Shown here: piece after piece, positions 11,171 to 23,456 of the stretch
How positions within the stretch are numbered: position 1 is the stretch's first letter
How the letters are laid out: each line of letters starts with the position of its first letter
Assembly (NCBI GenBank): GCA_014898415.1
Contig: RCTD01000007.1
Location: forward strand, 62,001-126,000
Direction of reading: 5' to 3'
Source of the DNA: Stromatinia cepivora
Lineage: Eukaryota; Ascomycota; Leotiomycetes; Helotiales; Sclerotiniaceae
Length of the DNA: 64,000 nucleotides
The notes under the pieces: model-generated
What the model saw: the letters and a program-made list of their open reading frames with translations, nothing else
Told to the model about the DNA's origin: nothing
Databases searched by the model: none
Made by a program: the position numbers and the translations under genes

Positions 11171-13564
11171 TTGGGAGAAACAAAATGTGTGGAGTTTATG
11201 GATAGTTTAGCATAGCATAGCGTATGGAGTTTTTCTTTGGAGATATTCGGCATTCCCTTGAGAGGAAACTTTGCATAGATGGGTTATAAAAGGATGGCTA
11301 GTTTGACAGCGTAGTAAATAAACTTAGCTAGTGGTTACCCCTAAGAATTAGATGATACCTCTTTGATGCTCCCTCTTGCTCATACATAGGGGCATTTTGA
11401 TTTATGTATGTGGTGATACCAATTCAATATTCAAATTCAACGGATGCAGGTCTTCCTTTTAGATTGTCAAATTCTGAACCGCATTTCCCCATCTATTGAA
11501 AATGCTTTCATTGTCAATTTTCAGTATGGATTTGAGGATTGAGGGAGTTTATTATTTCAATCCTTGGATTGAGTATTGTTGTGATCTTACTAGATTGTTG
11601 TCCTCTCACTCCTATTGACCAATTTGCGTGGAAATGATTGGAATGATTGGAAAGGACTTGAGATTGTTGAATGAGAATGGATTGATATGTATTTTCATGA
11701 TATACTTCGTGCTTGATGCTCCTTCATTGTATTATAGAAAACATCCCCCTGGATAAGTCTGTAAAACAGGAGTACTTTTCGCGAGGATATAAAAGACATT
11801 CACTCGTAAATTATAATTAAACATAAATTCCCATTGTGATTCCATCATCATAATGAAACGCTATTCGAGTAACTTGATTTTCCCTCTCTTTTCTTTTTTC
11901 AGTATAACTCCCATTTTCCCGTTTTGCCTCATACCTAGTAGCCACTTCATCCCTTCGTTCCTTCCTTTCAATATGAGATAGTCGGTGCTCATTCTCCTCT
12001 ATGCAAATATTACCCCCAACCCCCCTCCCTTAACCGAATTTGTGGTCTGGCTCGTTCAACTCATCAATTTCTACTCGTACCATCCATCCTATCGCAACTC
12101 GTCACTTCTAACACTATCCTATTTTATACTACCTACCATAAACCGTGTCATATTGTACCGACCCATTCTATTCCTAGTTCATCTTATCTGACCCTATACC
12201 ATCGTACCCATAGTTGGGAAAAGAACTCATTTGATGGAGTGGGAGTGTTATGATTTATCTTGGACTTTGTGTTAAGCATTGAATATTTTGGTTTTGGTGA
12301 TATATATTCAGGAACACAAGGACTTGGGATGTTCAGTTTTGTTTTGTGTGGAAGTGACGAGGGGGTGTTTGCAATTGTATTTTCTGGTTATTGACCAAAC
12401 CATCAGACAAGCACTTTCAATTGTCCATTATGTGTCTATACCAAACTTTTGGCTTGGCGGTGATTTCATCTGTGTTGTGTTGGTTGTTGAGAAGGAAATG
12501 GGGACTTTGTAGTGCTCGAATTGTTGCTGAAGATTAGATGTGCTGATTTGGGTATGAAATGCTAGATCTATATGTAAGATCTTCAGAATTATCACGTTTC
12601 TCATGGTTTCTCATGTATCTACAGTTATTTCCTGCTGTATTAGTTCCAAACCTTCCTTCACCAACTCGTCCTGGTCAATGTCCCCAGGAAATATTCCTTA
12701 GACAGTCATCAATATGCATTTATCGCTGTTATAAATCGCCTTCTAATTTATCCCGAATACCCTCCCAAAAATCTGTCTTTTCAATGTCCCAATGGGAATG
12801 AGACAATTAAATATGATACTCTGCGGAGTAAAAAGAAGATCAAATCCGAATATAGAGTTTCTTCGCCTCTCACCCCCCAAACTCACATGGCTCCGAACCC
12901 TAGCCCTAAGATATTACTGGGGGGGGGGGGAAATGATGATCATCGAAAGAGGGTTTTATCGGATAGATATGAAAAGCAGTCAATTTAAATTCAAACATAA
13001 AAATACCTATGAAGTGTTCACACAATCCGATGTTTCTATATAGGTAGCTAGCTAGTCTTGCCGCAAGACTAGATGATAGCCTGCAAAATTCTTTTTCTTG
13101 CTGCTCCGTTATCATTGCTATCGGCAAATAGTTGAATTTTTATAGGCAGGTCAACAATCAAATTTCGGCCATGCAAGCAAATCTAAGTTCTAATGGTTCC
13201 ACATTGCACGACTGAAGTCACTGAACATTGGACACTAGCCACGGGGAAACATGGGAACAGACCCTACAGTAGTTTAGTGGATAAATAAGAAAATTTCGAA
13301 AATTTTTGCTTGTTGATTTCGAATAAAATAAAGTAAAAAATTTCCATTGAGGAGAATCACGTGTAATATAATAAGAGCGAGGCGACGAAACGCACGGACA
13401 GAGAATTTAGCTTATGAAAAAAATCCCACTGGTTTTTGGGAATTTTATCTTCTCCCTCCCCGCCATTAAACTTCTAAAACTTCTTCTTTTTTTCATCAAT
13501 ACCCTCTTCTTTGAAGTTTTTCCCCCCTCATACACCCTTCCTTCAACCTAACACATTCTTCAAG
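11171..13564. promoter_or_regulatory. intergenic upstream of SSB
   Basis: This 2.4-kb gap has no supported gene. Short open frames around 12.0-13.0 kb have no domain or splice structure. A poly-G run of about 12 lies near 12920. The last 250 bases look like the promoter and leader of the highly expressed Hsp70 gene: an imperfect alternating GAA/TTC-like palindrome (GAAAATTTCGAAAATTTTTG) at about 13291-13310 that could be a weak heat-shock element, and a long CT-rich tract from about 13447 to 13545 just before the ATG, a common feature of strong fungal promoters. Both readings are by eye only. Confidence 0.4.
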
Positions 13565-14532
13565 ATGGCTGACGAAGTTTACGAGGGTGCCATTGGTATC
13601 GATCTTGGTAAGAGAACAATTTTTAGAATTTTCAAAAGATCGTTGATGAGGGGCATATATTTCTCTTTGTCAACATCTTGGGATATTTCGCAATTCTTCT
13701 TCAATGTCAACATCGGATACTAATCTATTTTACCACGAACAGGTACCACATATTCCTGTGTTGCCAATTACGAGGGAACCAATGTCGAGATCAGTACGTA
13801 TTCCTCTTCACCTGGACATCTAATGTCGCAAATCGGGCTTCGACTATCGAAATTTTATACTGATAGATTTTATCAGTTGCCAACGAGCAAGGTAGCTTCA
13901 CTACCCCATCTTTCGTTTCCTTCACCGACAAGGAGCGTTTGATTGGTGAGTCTGCAAAGAACAATGCTGCCATGAACCCAAAGAACACTATCTTCGATAT
14001 CAAGTCAGTATGACGACTTTCGCGACGACAACAAAGTGCTAATGGATGCGCAGGCGTTTGATCGGACGAAGATTTGATGACCCCCACACCACCAAGGTAC
14101 TTACTTGATTCCCTCCCATCACTATCCCCAATGTTCGAAATTGCCCGGATATTCCAACATGAACGAACTCTCCATATCTTCTCCGAATACCTTCAATCAT
14201 GAGCAATGACTAACATGTGTTTAAGGATATCCAATCATGGCCTTTCACTGTCGTTGATCAAGATGGATCTCCATTCGTCCAAGTTGAGTATCTCGGAGAG
14301 GAGAAGACCTTTTCCCCACAAGAGATCTCATCTATGGTTTTGACCAAGGCAAGCTTTTTCACCCCACCCCTCGCTAACCAATGTGCTGACAATATTTGAA
14401 CAACAGATGAAGGAAATTGCCGAAGTTAAATTGGGCAAGAAGGTCTCAAAGGCCGTCATCACTGTCCCAGCTTACTTCAACGACAACCAACGTCAAGCTA
14501 CCAAGGATGCTGGTGCTATCGCCGGTCTTAAC

Positions 14533-14564
<32 letters not shown>

Positions 14565-16198
14565 TGCCATTGCTTACGGTCTTGGTGCTGGAAAGTCCAA
14601 CAAGGAGCGTAACGTTCTCATCTACGATCTCGGTGGTGGAACTTTCGATGTTTCCCTCCTTAACATCCAAGGTGGTGTCTTCACTGTCAAGGCTACCGCC
14701 GGTGACACCCATTTGGGAGGTCAAGATTTCGATACCAACTTGCTTGAGCACTTCAAGAAGGAGTTCACCAGAAAGACTAAGAAGGACATGTCCAACGACC
14801 CCCGTGCCCTCCGCCGTCTCAGAACTGCTTGCGAGCGTGCTAAGAGAACCCTCTCCAACGGTGCTTCCACCAACGTTGAGATTGACTCCTTGTTCGATGG
14901 TGAGGACTTCAATGCTCAAATCACCCGTGCCAGATTCGAGGACCTTAACTCAAAGGCCTTCAGCGGTACTTTGGAGCCTGTTGCTCAGGTTCTCAAGGAT
15001 GCCAACATTGATAAGAGCAAGGTTGACGAGATCGTCCTTGTCGGTGGTTCTACCCGTATCCCAAGAATCCAAAAGCTCTTGAGCGAGTTCTTTGACGGAA
15101 AGAAGTTGGAGAAGAGCATCAACCCTGATGAGGCCGTTGCTTACGGTGCCGCTGTTCAAGCCGGTATCCTTTCAGGAAAGGCTACCTCTGCCGAGACCGC
15201 TGACCTCCTCCTTTTGGATGTCGTTCCTCTTTCCCTTGGTGTCGCCATGGAGGGTAATATTTTCGCCCCTGTTGTTACCAGAGGTCAAACTGTCCCAGTA
15301 CGTAAACGATGACCAGTTTTGCTGTCTTTGACACACAGTTCTGTTCCCCCGCTGCAAGCCCCATTTTTCTCGCTACCCGACTTAAAGTCCCACTTTTTCC
15401 TTAAACAAATCCTTCCCATTCCCCAATACCCCCTTTGTCCCTCATTTTACTCAACAATAGCAATACTGACTCACTAATTTCAATAGACTATTAAGAAGAG
15501 AACATTCACCACTGTAAGTACCACCCTGTTCAATGGCGCACCCCAATGTCTAGCCTCGGTCGAATATTTGACCCCGTTTGAATATTTGACCTTAGCTTGG
15601 ACATTTGGCTTCCCTTGATGTCCAACACTTGATAAACAGTTGCTAATGCCCACTTTAGGTCTCCGACAACCAGCAAACTGTTCAATTCCCAGTCTTTCAA
15701 GGTGAGCGTGTCAACTGCGAGGACAACACCTCCCTCGGAGAGTTCACCCTTGCCCCAATTCCTCCAATGAAGGCAGGTGATGCCGTTCTCGAGGTTGTCT
15801 TCGAGGTCGATGTCAACGGTATCTTGAAGGTTACCGCTACTGAGAAGACCTCCGGACGTAGTGCCAACATCACAATCTCCAACTCGGTTGGTAAACTCTC
15901 ATCTTCCGAGATTGAGAAGATGGTTGCAGATGCTGCTGAGTTCAAGAGCAGTGATGATGCTTTCAGCAAGAGATTCGAGTCCAAACAACAACTCGAGTCA
16001 TACATTTCAAGGGTCGAGGAAATTATCTCTGACCCAACAATGTCCATCAAGTTCAAGCGTGGTAACAAGGAGAAGATTGAGTCTGCTTTGAGCGATGCTA
16101 TGGCTCAACTTGAGATTGAGGATTCCACTTCTGATGATTTGAAGAAGAAGGAGCTCGCATTGAAGAGAGCTGTCACCAAGGCCATGTCCACTCGTTAA
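13565..16198 (+). CDS. SSB1: ribosome-associated Hsp70 chaperone, Ssb type
   Basis: Eight exons (13565-13607, 13743-13793, 13877-14003, 14054-14096, 14226-14348, 14407-15297, 15487-15513, 15659-16198) give 614 residues, the usual Ssb length. The nucleotide-binding domain has [23 protein letters not shown] and [12 protein letters not shown]. The substrate domain follows, and the protein ends MSTR without the EEVD of cytosolic Ssa or an HDEL, as expected for Ssb. Ssb binds nascent chains at the ribosome with the RAC complex. Exon 7 is only 27 nt. The fifth intron (14349-14406) starts with GC rather than GT; no GT nearby keeps the conserved LTKMKEIAE junction. Strongly biased codons in exon 6 create long shadow frames on both strands, which fits high expression. 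Confidence 0.95.
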
Positions 16199-16834
16199 GC
16201 AGGACCTGAGTTGTTATGTGGCGGGGAGGAACACGGGAAGAGGTTATTGATGCATATGAGTTCATGACATGGATGATATGGACTGGACCGTCTGGTTACT
16301 GGGCTCATATTGGGTTTATAAAAAGTCACTTATCCGGTATTTGCATGGTTTCTATCTGGCTATTTTATGGTCCTCATATTTCTTTCCTTTTGTCTACGGG
16401 CATAAAAAGAGCGTCTGTAGAACAAGGGTTGTTAATAAGAAAAAAAATTCACAAATTGATCAAGATTAAAAACTTTACATATGTTCCATTGCATGCTCTT
16501 TTGGGTTGAAATTGTGTTCAGCCGGTACCAACACTATTTGAAGCTATTGCGTTGTAATTTTTGAGACATCATCGCAACTGGCAACCAAAGTTAACATCTC
16601 AATGTTTGTCTTCAAAAGAGATTATGAAAGCTCACTAAATATGATTTGAATTTAAAAAGAAAGAGAATCCAAGTTTTCACAACGATCTTATAAACATAAA
16701 TAACATTTGGAAACATCTTAATATCAGTATGCAATTGAGATCATGAAAGCTCTCCTAACACAATCTAAATGACAAGAAGTAGGAACCAAGTGGATACAAA
16801 TTTCCAACAACATATTGTGAAAATATTTGAATAT
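16199..16834. other. SSB 3' region and spacer
   Basis: AT-rich DNA between the SSB stop and the 3' end of the minus-strand pseudogene. It probably holds SSB 3' untranslated sequence. No gene seen. Confidence 0.5.
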
Positions 16835-17803
16835 TTAATCCTCATCGAAGAGTGGCATAGTGATATTGACAACTGATGCGGTATATCCTTCATCAGTATC
16901 AGCTGCCTATGCAATTCGAATCCGTTAAATATTGAACAACATAATCCTCACGAGTTCCAACGGTCCAAGCATCCGCAAATCCCTATGACCTCCGATCAAC
17001 TTACCAACTCACATCTTTAATTTCCTTCTTCATCCAACATCCACTCTTTAACCGATGTAAATCATTCATCACAGCAGATACCCAGATATCAGACGAAAAA
17101 GGATCATAAGTAGTTCTAAAATGAGGCTTATAAAGACACATCGCTTCCCGGCCCGTGGTCTCGCTTCTCAAAGCTCGTCTTTAAGTAGTTTTTTCAAGGC
17201 GGGCTAAAGCTGATTTCCTAGGGGAGCAAGTATATCATGTCTTTGACCTTGTCGACTGGACTGTCAAGCATCTCGGATAAATTTTGTGACTATCTTGGCT
17301 GGAATGTGTATATCTAGGACCCTGAGGTTTCCCGGGTGTATACATTGAGCGATGCGAGGAATGAAGTTCTCGGTCTCTAAATAGTTGTTTAGGGTTATTT
17401 TTAACGAATGTATTGAATGCAGAATGGATACGTGTGAATGATGTGCTTGAAGCGTGGATTTGAAAGTAATATGGATCGATTAAAAAGGAGAAGGAAAAGG
17501 AATGCGTGGTATAGTATAGATGATGGGGTTTGGAGGAGATGCGATGGGCGGTTAGGAGGAGGGAGATAGGGGGTGGATGGTGTGGATTACTGGTGTCGAT
17601 GAAGTGATGTGGCGAGAGAGATGGTGGGTTTTGAGAGAATGGTTCTGAGGGAGGGCTGTGAGGGGTTCGGAATGCCTCTTTACCTCAGGACCATGGAGAC
17701 GACGATTCTTTGGGTAGGGGACGAGGGGTGAGGACTTGGGTGATGAGTTCGGGGGGAAGATCGAGGAGGTTGGAGCGGGATGGTGAGTTGGTGACATTGG
17801 CAT
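16835..17803 (-). pseudogene. decayed fungal ORF with LPPEL (F-box-like) start
   Basis: Protein-like segments lie in order on the minus strand but in different frames. The 5' part reads LLDLPPELITQVLT, an F-box-like opening common in fungal hypothetical proteins. It continues through an in-frame TGA into ISLLLTAHRIS and HLYYTTHSFSFSF, also typical of that group. After a frame change comes LKITLNNYLETENFIPRIAQ and NLRVLDIHIPAK, then another change to LDSPVDKVKDMIYLLP, then another frame with an internal TAA and GREAMCLYKPHFRTTYDP. A final intron (about 16907-17012, GTGAGT..TAG) joins to an exon ending ITMPLFDED. At least two frameshifts and two stops make an intact gene unlikely. The family's function is unknown to me. 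No in-frame ATG exists for the LPPEL segment; the ATG at 17803 is in a shifted frame. Confidence 0.6.
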
Positions 17804-18334
17804 TGCAGAGATGTTAAATGCCAGTTTGAGTGATTGAAAGCTATTGATTTGTTGGAACAAACTTATATAGGTAATATATGTTATAGATACTCTTATGTGA
17901 AAGCTTGTGGATGTAGCTTTACCTACCTACCTACCTATCTATATATGAAGATTATGACGTTCGGGATGATGGTGCGAGAGTGGTAAAAGGGCAAAGTTGC
18001 AAGTAGTAAACTACTAATAAATCTAGCTAAACTCTTTAGAACTTTGCAAAGGCATTAAATTTCTCCTCCAGCAATGTTGAAATTGTAGACATTAGAACAT
18101 ATAAAAATAAAAAGTCATTCTCATTCCAATCATTATAACTAGATATAAAACGCACGTTCCCATCCCCACTAAACTTTCAACTTAACTTAACATGCAGATC
18201 CATCAAGGCTGAAATAATTTTTGAGATAGACAAGGCCTTAATTCCGCCTCGTCTTAAAATTCTCAATTTTGTCAATTACAATTACAATTTTACAATTCAA
18301 TTCATTCCCAATTCCTCGTCACATTCCTTTCAGA
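17804..18334. other. promoter region of mitochondrial RRF
   Basis: AT-rich spacer containing a short (ACCT)n tetranucleotide array at about 17920-17937. The last 100 bases before the ATG at 18335 are rich in CAATT words and likely form the leader of the next gene. An open frame extends upstream of that ATG to 18269 but encodes no conserved sequence. Confidence 0.5.
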
Positions 18335-19277
18335 ATGCCACCTCGTATCTCTTTTCGTTCTACCGAATCATTGAGACGGTCTTTAATAAGTCCCAATTCA
18401 CGAAATGCTTCAATTTTGGACTTACGACCCCTCCAATTGAGTATACCCACTCCATACATTTGTGGAAATACCCCTCAGCACCGCTACCTCAGCAGTACTT
18501 CTTCCCTCCGATTCCAAAATACCATCCCTCTCCTCAAGAAAAAAGACAAAAACAACAAATCATCATCTTCTGACTCCTCTGAAAATTCCTCTTCCTCCTC
18601 GGCAGCAGAAGAAAATGATCCTTTTGATTTTTCCACTCTCCAAGCCGGGATTGACAAGTCCCTCGAGAAACTCAAGAATGATCTTGGGAAACTGAGGACT
18701 GGAGGACGTTTTAATCCAGAGGTATTAGAGGGATTACGAGTGAAATTGGGGAAAGACGCAAAGGAGAGCTTCCGGTTAGGTGATTTGGCGCAGGTTTTAC
18801 CGAAAGGGGGGAGGAGCGTTGTTGTGCTTGTTGGGGAGAAAGATGTATGTTCACCATTCGCTTTATTTACTTTCCAAACTATTTCCTCCTCATATCTAAA
18901 ATAAATCAACTAACAACCCTTCCAAGCACATTAAACCGATTCTCTCCACCATCCAATCCTCTCCCACTCTATCTCTCCAACCGGTTCCCGATCCACAAAA
19001 TCCACTCGCCCTCAATATTCCCATACCACCTCCTACCAAGGAATCTCGTGATGCCGCGCTGCAAGCAGCTTCAAAAGCAGGGGAATTGGCTAACAATGGG
19101 GTACGTAATGCGAGAGGAGCTATGCAGAAGAAGTTAAGGGCTATGGAAGTGAAGAAGACGGTTAGACCGGACGATTCGAAGAAGGCGCATAAGGAGATGG
19201 AAAAGGTGGTTGAGAAGGGGAATGGGGAGGTTAAGAAGTTGGTTGAGGCAGCGAGGAAGGGGATGGAGCAGGCTTAG
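18335..19277 (+). CDS. RRF1: mitochondrial ribosome recycling factor
   Basis: Two exons (18335-18844 and 18927-19277) give 286 residues. I chose the ATG at 18335 because it starts an Arg/Ser-rich, acid-poor mitochondrial presequence (MPPRISFRSTESLRRSL); an upstream in-frame ATG at 18269 would bury it. A Ser/Glu-rich linker (about 70-95) precedes the RRF domain. The first helix carries LEKLKNDLGKLRTGGRFNPE, which corresponds to the family's L..IRTGRA-N-P segment, followed by the beta domain (SVVVLVGEKD, then NIPIPPPTKESRD). The second long helix of the three-helix bundle is GVRNARGAMQKKLRAMEVK. RRF splits post-termination mitoribosomes together with EF-G2. It is convergent with the next gene, only about 140 bases away. 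Confidence 0.9.
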
Positions 19278-19416
19278 AGGGAGAGGGGATTAAAGATATT
19301 AGACGCTAGAATTGTAAAGGCAAGGAGTTGTTTAAAAAGTTGAATTATTGGATGGTATATGCTTGCATCTGTACAATACCATTTTTATATTTTTATGAAT
19401 ACACTATACAGTACAC

Positions 19417-20643
19417 TCAACCTATATTGCTTTGCTGTTCTTGCCTTACACCAGCTGGCTGAGCAGCAGGTAACATGCTCTGAATCTTCTCCTGCAACGA
19501 CCTTGAGTCATCTTGCAAGAAAGTCTCGTTTTTCCTTGTGATCCTTTCAATCTCTCCCAATAGACCTTCCTTCACGTCTCCCGGTTTCTTATACACACCC
19601 GCCACCATTTCCTTCAAGATTGCCTCCTTCTCCTCTTCCCTCAGTCCCTCAATCTTATAATCTTTATGGACCTTCCACCTGACCTCATCTCTCCATTCTT
19701 CCTTCCCATCCCTCCACTTCTCTAACGCCTCCTTCTCCTCCCTACTCTCAAACACCGTTCCCAAGCCCCTTTCCACATTCGCCAAATGTCTTTCCGGCGG
19801 CGTCGGCACATCTCTCTGTCCGAGTGTACCACTCACTACCTGCATCTTATAAATTATCGATTCCTTCAAGCCATTCGTACTCCCAGTGGTCGCTATAGCC
19901 GGTCCCCAACTCTCCAAATCTTCCATCGACGTCACAGGATTATATGATACCCATTCTCCTCCTTCTTGACTATCCAAGTACTGTTGTTCCTCAACTGTAT
20001 ATGGGGGATCATATTCATCTAATTCCACATCCGCAGGTTTCGGTCCCGCAGCGCGAGGTTTCCTCGCACCACCACGTCCTCGTCTAGCGGCACCACCTCT
20101 TCCACCAGCAGGACTCACTCTCGCACCTCCTCTTCCGGCTCCCGTTGGTGCTACATAGAGGGCACCACCCCGTCCGCGATAATTGGGACTGTGGCGAGTG
20201 TTTGGTCCTCGTTCCCGCGGAGGACCATCAATAATACGGCGGGAAATAACAAAGGATTGACCCGGGGGAGGACGCGCTGCTAGCGAGCGAGCGTCGATTC
20301 CGCGAGAGGGCTGGGATGCGAGTGAGGAAATGTCGTTTACGGCGTTAGAGCTGCGTTCTGCGCGTGAGAAACGTGGTTGATCTGGTTATTGTTAGTATAT
20401 TATATCGTAATTTCTACCCAAATCTCTGAGTCCCACGACAATTTTCTAGCCATGAAGAGCATACAAAGGAATCCTCATAAACCTTCAAAGAGAGTATAGA
20501 AACCTACCATCCCCCTCCTCACTCCTCCTAACAGAACTACTAAAAGCCCTCAAACTTGCCTGAATCCCCTCGGACACCCTCACCAAATCATGAGTCAGAG
20601 GTCTACCACCTCCAATGGCTGATTGCACATGCCGCGTAAACAT
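19417..20643 (-). CDS. uncharacterised protein, probably mitochondrial
   Basis: Two exons (20643-20508 and 20381-19417) give 366 residues. The N-terminus (MFTRHVQSAIGGGRPLTHDL, then RAFSSSVRRSEE) looks like a cleavable mitochondrial presequence ending at the R-x-FSSS type site. A Gly/Arg-rich middle (YRGRGGALYV, GGRGGAARRGRGGARK, about residues 100-150) has RGG-like repeats. The C-terminal half is charged and helical with YTVEEQQYLDSQ, ESWGPAIATTGS and VFESREEKEALEKWRD. I do not recognise the family for certain. The combination of presequence, RGG patch and charged helical tail would suit a mitoribosomal or RNA-associated protein, but that is a guess. It is divergent from CDC26. Confidence 0.7.
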
Positions 20644-21208
20644 GATGTGCACGAGTTCTTTTCAGTTATCCAACCGTGCTTTTCCCCTCTATCAATTAAT
20701 CTGGATGTTCTGCGAAAATATTATTTGTGCCTTAGGTATACTTGCATATCAATTGAGAAGCTAAAGCATAAGGCTATCTATTCTATCAAAATAGCAGCCC
20801 CTCACAGAAGTCTTGCTAAAATATTTCTTTCAAATTCCCCGGGATGTTTTTTTTTTTTCGAAATCGCAAACCTTTGGAAATTGCAAATCTGTAAAGAAAA
20901 TTGTACTTTTCCAAAATCACCATATTTGGATTTGCAGACAGATGTGCAACAAAACTTTTGGAGAAAGTAATATCCCTCCGTTTTTGAGCCTCGAGTGGTT
21001 TGGGAACATCAATAAATAATCATATTGATATCGGTTTTACGAATATTGTTTTCGCATACCGTTTGCTATTTGCTACGAATATAATAGAATTGAATATACT
21101 ATTGTGGAGGGCAAGCTGGAAATTATACATTTTACCACCACTTTCAAAAAAAACCCAACCTCGATCACCCACCACCACCAACCATAAGTCCTCTGACACA
21201 CCCTCAAA
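20644..21208. promoter_or_regulatory. divergent promoter region, mitochondrial protein / CDC26
   Basis: 565 bp between two divergently transcribed genes, so both promoters should lie here. A T10 run is at about 20848-20857, and a CACCA/ACCACC-rich stretch directly precedes the CDC26 ATG. No gene of its own. Confidence 0.5.
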
Positions 21209-21679
21209 ATGCTCCGTCGCGCCCCAACAAGAATAACCCTCACCACTGAAGACATAGCCAACTATGAAGACTCGCGGCAAGCCGAACGCGAGGAAGAAGA
21301 AGAAGCTCAAGTGATGGCTTCGGCGGCGCGCCATAGGAAGGCGAAAGAGAGACAACATTATGGGAATGGAGTTGTTAGAGGGGATGCTTATAGGGAGCCG
21401 CAGGCGATGGCTGCACAGAGGAGAGTGGATGATGCGAGGGAGTCGCAGAGGGAGAGGGATGCTGGGAGGGGAGGGGAGAGGGAGAGGCAGATGGAGAGGG
21501 AGGGGAATGCGGAAAATGAGTTGAGTGAGGATGAGGATAGGCAGATTGAGAGGGAGAGGGCGGAGAGAGATAGGACGAGAGAGAGGGAGAGGAGTAGGGT
21601 GTTGGAGAGAGAAACGAGGGTGCAGAGGAATCGGGAGGAGAGGTTAGGGTTGGGAGCTGGGAATGGGTCGGGGAGATGA
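21209..21679 (+). CDS. CDC26: anaphase-promoting complex subunit Cdc26
   Basis: A single exon of 156 residues. The first 20 residues, MLRRAPTRITLTTEDIANYE, match the conserved Cdc26 N-terminus (MLRR-P-T-x-L-x-L-x-x-x-DI), the segment that threads into the TPR superhelix of Cdc16/APC6 and stabilises it. The rest is an almost pure Arg/Glu/Asp tail with repeated RERE and ERER words from about residue 80 to 145, likely a single charged helix or disordered. Animal Cdc26 is about 85 residues, so the tail roughly doubles it; long charged tails also occur in other filamentous fungi. The DNA of the tail is a purine-rich GAGAGGGAG tract, so part of its length may come from repeat expansion. Confidence 0.85.
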   Translation: MLRRAPTRITLTTEDIANYEDSRQAEREEEEEAQVMASAARHRKAKERQHYGNGVVRGDAYREPQAMAAQRRVDDARESQRERDAGRGGERERQMEREGNAENELSEDEDRQIERERAERDRTRERERSRVLERETRVQRNREERLGLGAGNGSGR

Positions 21680-23456
21680 TGTATGGGCTTTGGTTTGGGA
21701 CTATTTCTCGGATATTTGATTTCATGGATACATCAAGGGATAAGTTATAGATCGTGGAGATATTTGAGTATATGAATGCTGGAGCACATTGGATTATATG
21801 GTAGGATGCATGGAGACCATGGAGTTATAGGGGAATCTGCTACCACAGGAAGCGAATAGCGAGCCGACGAATTAGTTGTGATAAAAAGTATTTAACAAAA
21901 CTTATCATGCACTCCTCCAAAGATTTAAGGGCTAATTACATTCTCCATTATCTTCTACCAAAGATATCATCACATGCATAGAGATACACGATATGTGCCA
22001 CCACACCTCCTGACAATCAAATCGAAAGTCCACATTCTAGTTTTCAAAGCTTTTGATGAAAATCCGATTATTCTAATCAAAGAGAGATCCTATCCCATTC
22101 CAGATTATATCTCTCTCAAACCACCCACCACTACTACATTCACGACCTCTCCCCTCCTCTCCTCTCCATGAATCATTATCTATACTCATTAATTTCTTCC
22201 TCAAATATTCCCCTAATTCAAAGATATTCACTGTCGCTGTCGCTGTCGCTATTCTAATTCCCATTCATCACCTCTCCCAAATCCATTTTCAATATGGAGA
22301 TTTGACTCCCTCCCTCTCAAATTTCAATATCGTAGCCGAACTTCTCCATTCCCGAGTCTCCCTAAATATAATATCAACTTCAGCATTCCCATCCATATGT
22401 AGGTACTAAACACTAGGCAGGTAATTAATATTTACCACTCCTCACTCCTCACTCCTCACTCCACGTATTTCAACTAAGCTTCGACATCCTTCTGTTCTCA
22501 TTACCCATTACTCCTAAGCCTATGAAACATATCACACACGCCAAAGTCCTCATCCAACCAACCCCCTTAATCACCCCATTCCACTGACTCATACTTCCTA
22601 ATTCTTCCCCTCGGAAGATATCATTCCACCTCTTAATCCATCTAATCTCAAGACAAGAGAAGAGTATCTACCTAAATACTCCCGAAATTATCATCTAATA
22701 AACATCTTATTAAATAATTAAATAGCCAAATTACATTTTTCGATATCCCAGTTCATATATGACGAAGAATATTCTTCAATATCCCTCCCAGTTCAACTTT
22801 GACAATCAAATCCTCATTCTTTGATTTTAGGAGGATAGGGAGGGGATATTATTCCAGATGAAGAAAACAAGACCTAGGTACATCGAATCGCATAAATGCA
22901 ATTACTTGAGTAAGAATAGCAAGGTGAGATGAGATGTCAACTTACACCTATTAATCTCTACTTATTGCCTCGCCGTCGAGTTTTCGTTGCATATACATGA
23001 AGGCGAATCAAATCTAAATTGTAGCACTCATAAAACTCATATCACATGAAATATAATCCACAAATCAAAAAGTAAGACAGTAAACCATCTCAATTCTGCA
23101 TTCATTAACTACTTCGCTATCCTCGGTATTCTCGATCCAATCCTCTCTCCTGGAGGATCTTTCATTCAAATAACGTAAAAGCTCATATGCTCTCTTTTCT
23201 CGTCATGATAACATGCCTATGTGCAAGAAAACAAGGTCACACACAAACGCCCCAATTTTCTCCTTCCTTTTCCTAATATACCTTCTCAATAATAACGGAA
23301 CCCAGTTCTCCCCAAATGCAAATTTGCTGAAAGATTATTGCCGAGACGCCTGTTCGCTAAATGCAGATCAATTAATGCTAAAGGAAAAAAAAAGTGATGA
23401 AAGAAGCGAGGAAAGACGAAAAATTTTTGTTCTCTGTTTCTATAAAGATAATAAAA
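21680..23456. other. intergenic between CDC26 and TAF2 (tail to tail)
   Basis: 1.8 kb without a supported gene. It contains short tandem repeats: CTGTCG units at about 22229-22250 and an octamer (CTCACTCC) repeated at about 22436-22462. Both flanking genes end here, so it should contain two 3' untranslated regions. Confidence 0.5.

Noticed and set aside
14417..15082. Long open frames in other frames and on the opposite strand inside SSB exon 6
   Set aside because: They are shadows caused by the strong codon bias of the Hsp70 gene; the in-frame protein is unmistakable.
17552..17860. 102-residue minus-strand frame starting MFQQINSFQ
   Set aside because: It overlaps the LPPEL segment in a different frame; the protein-like reading is in the neighbouring frame, so this is a shifted shadow.
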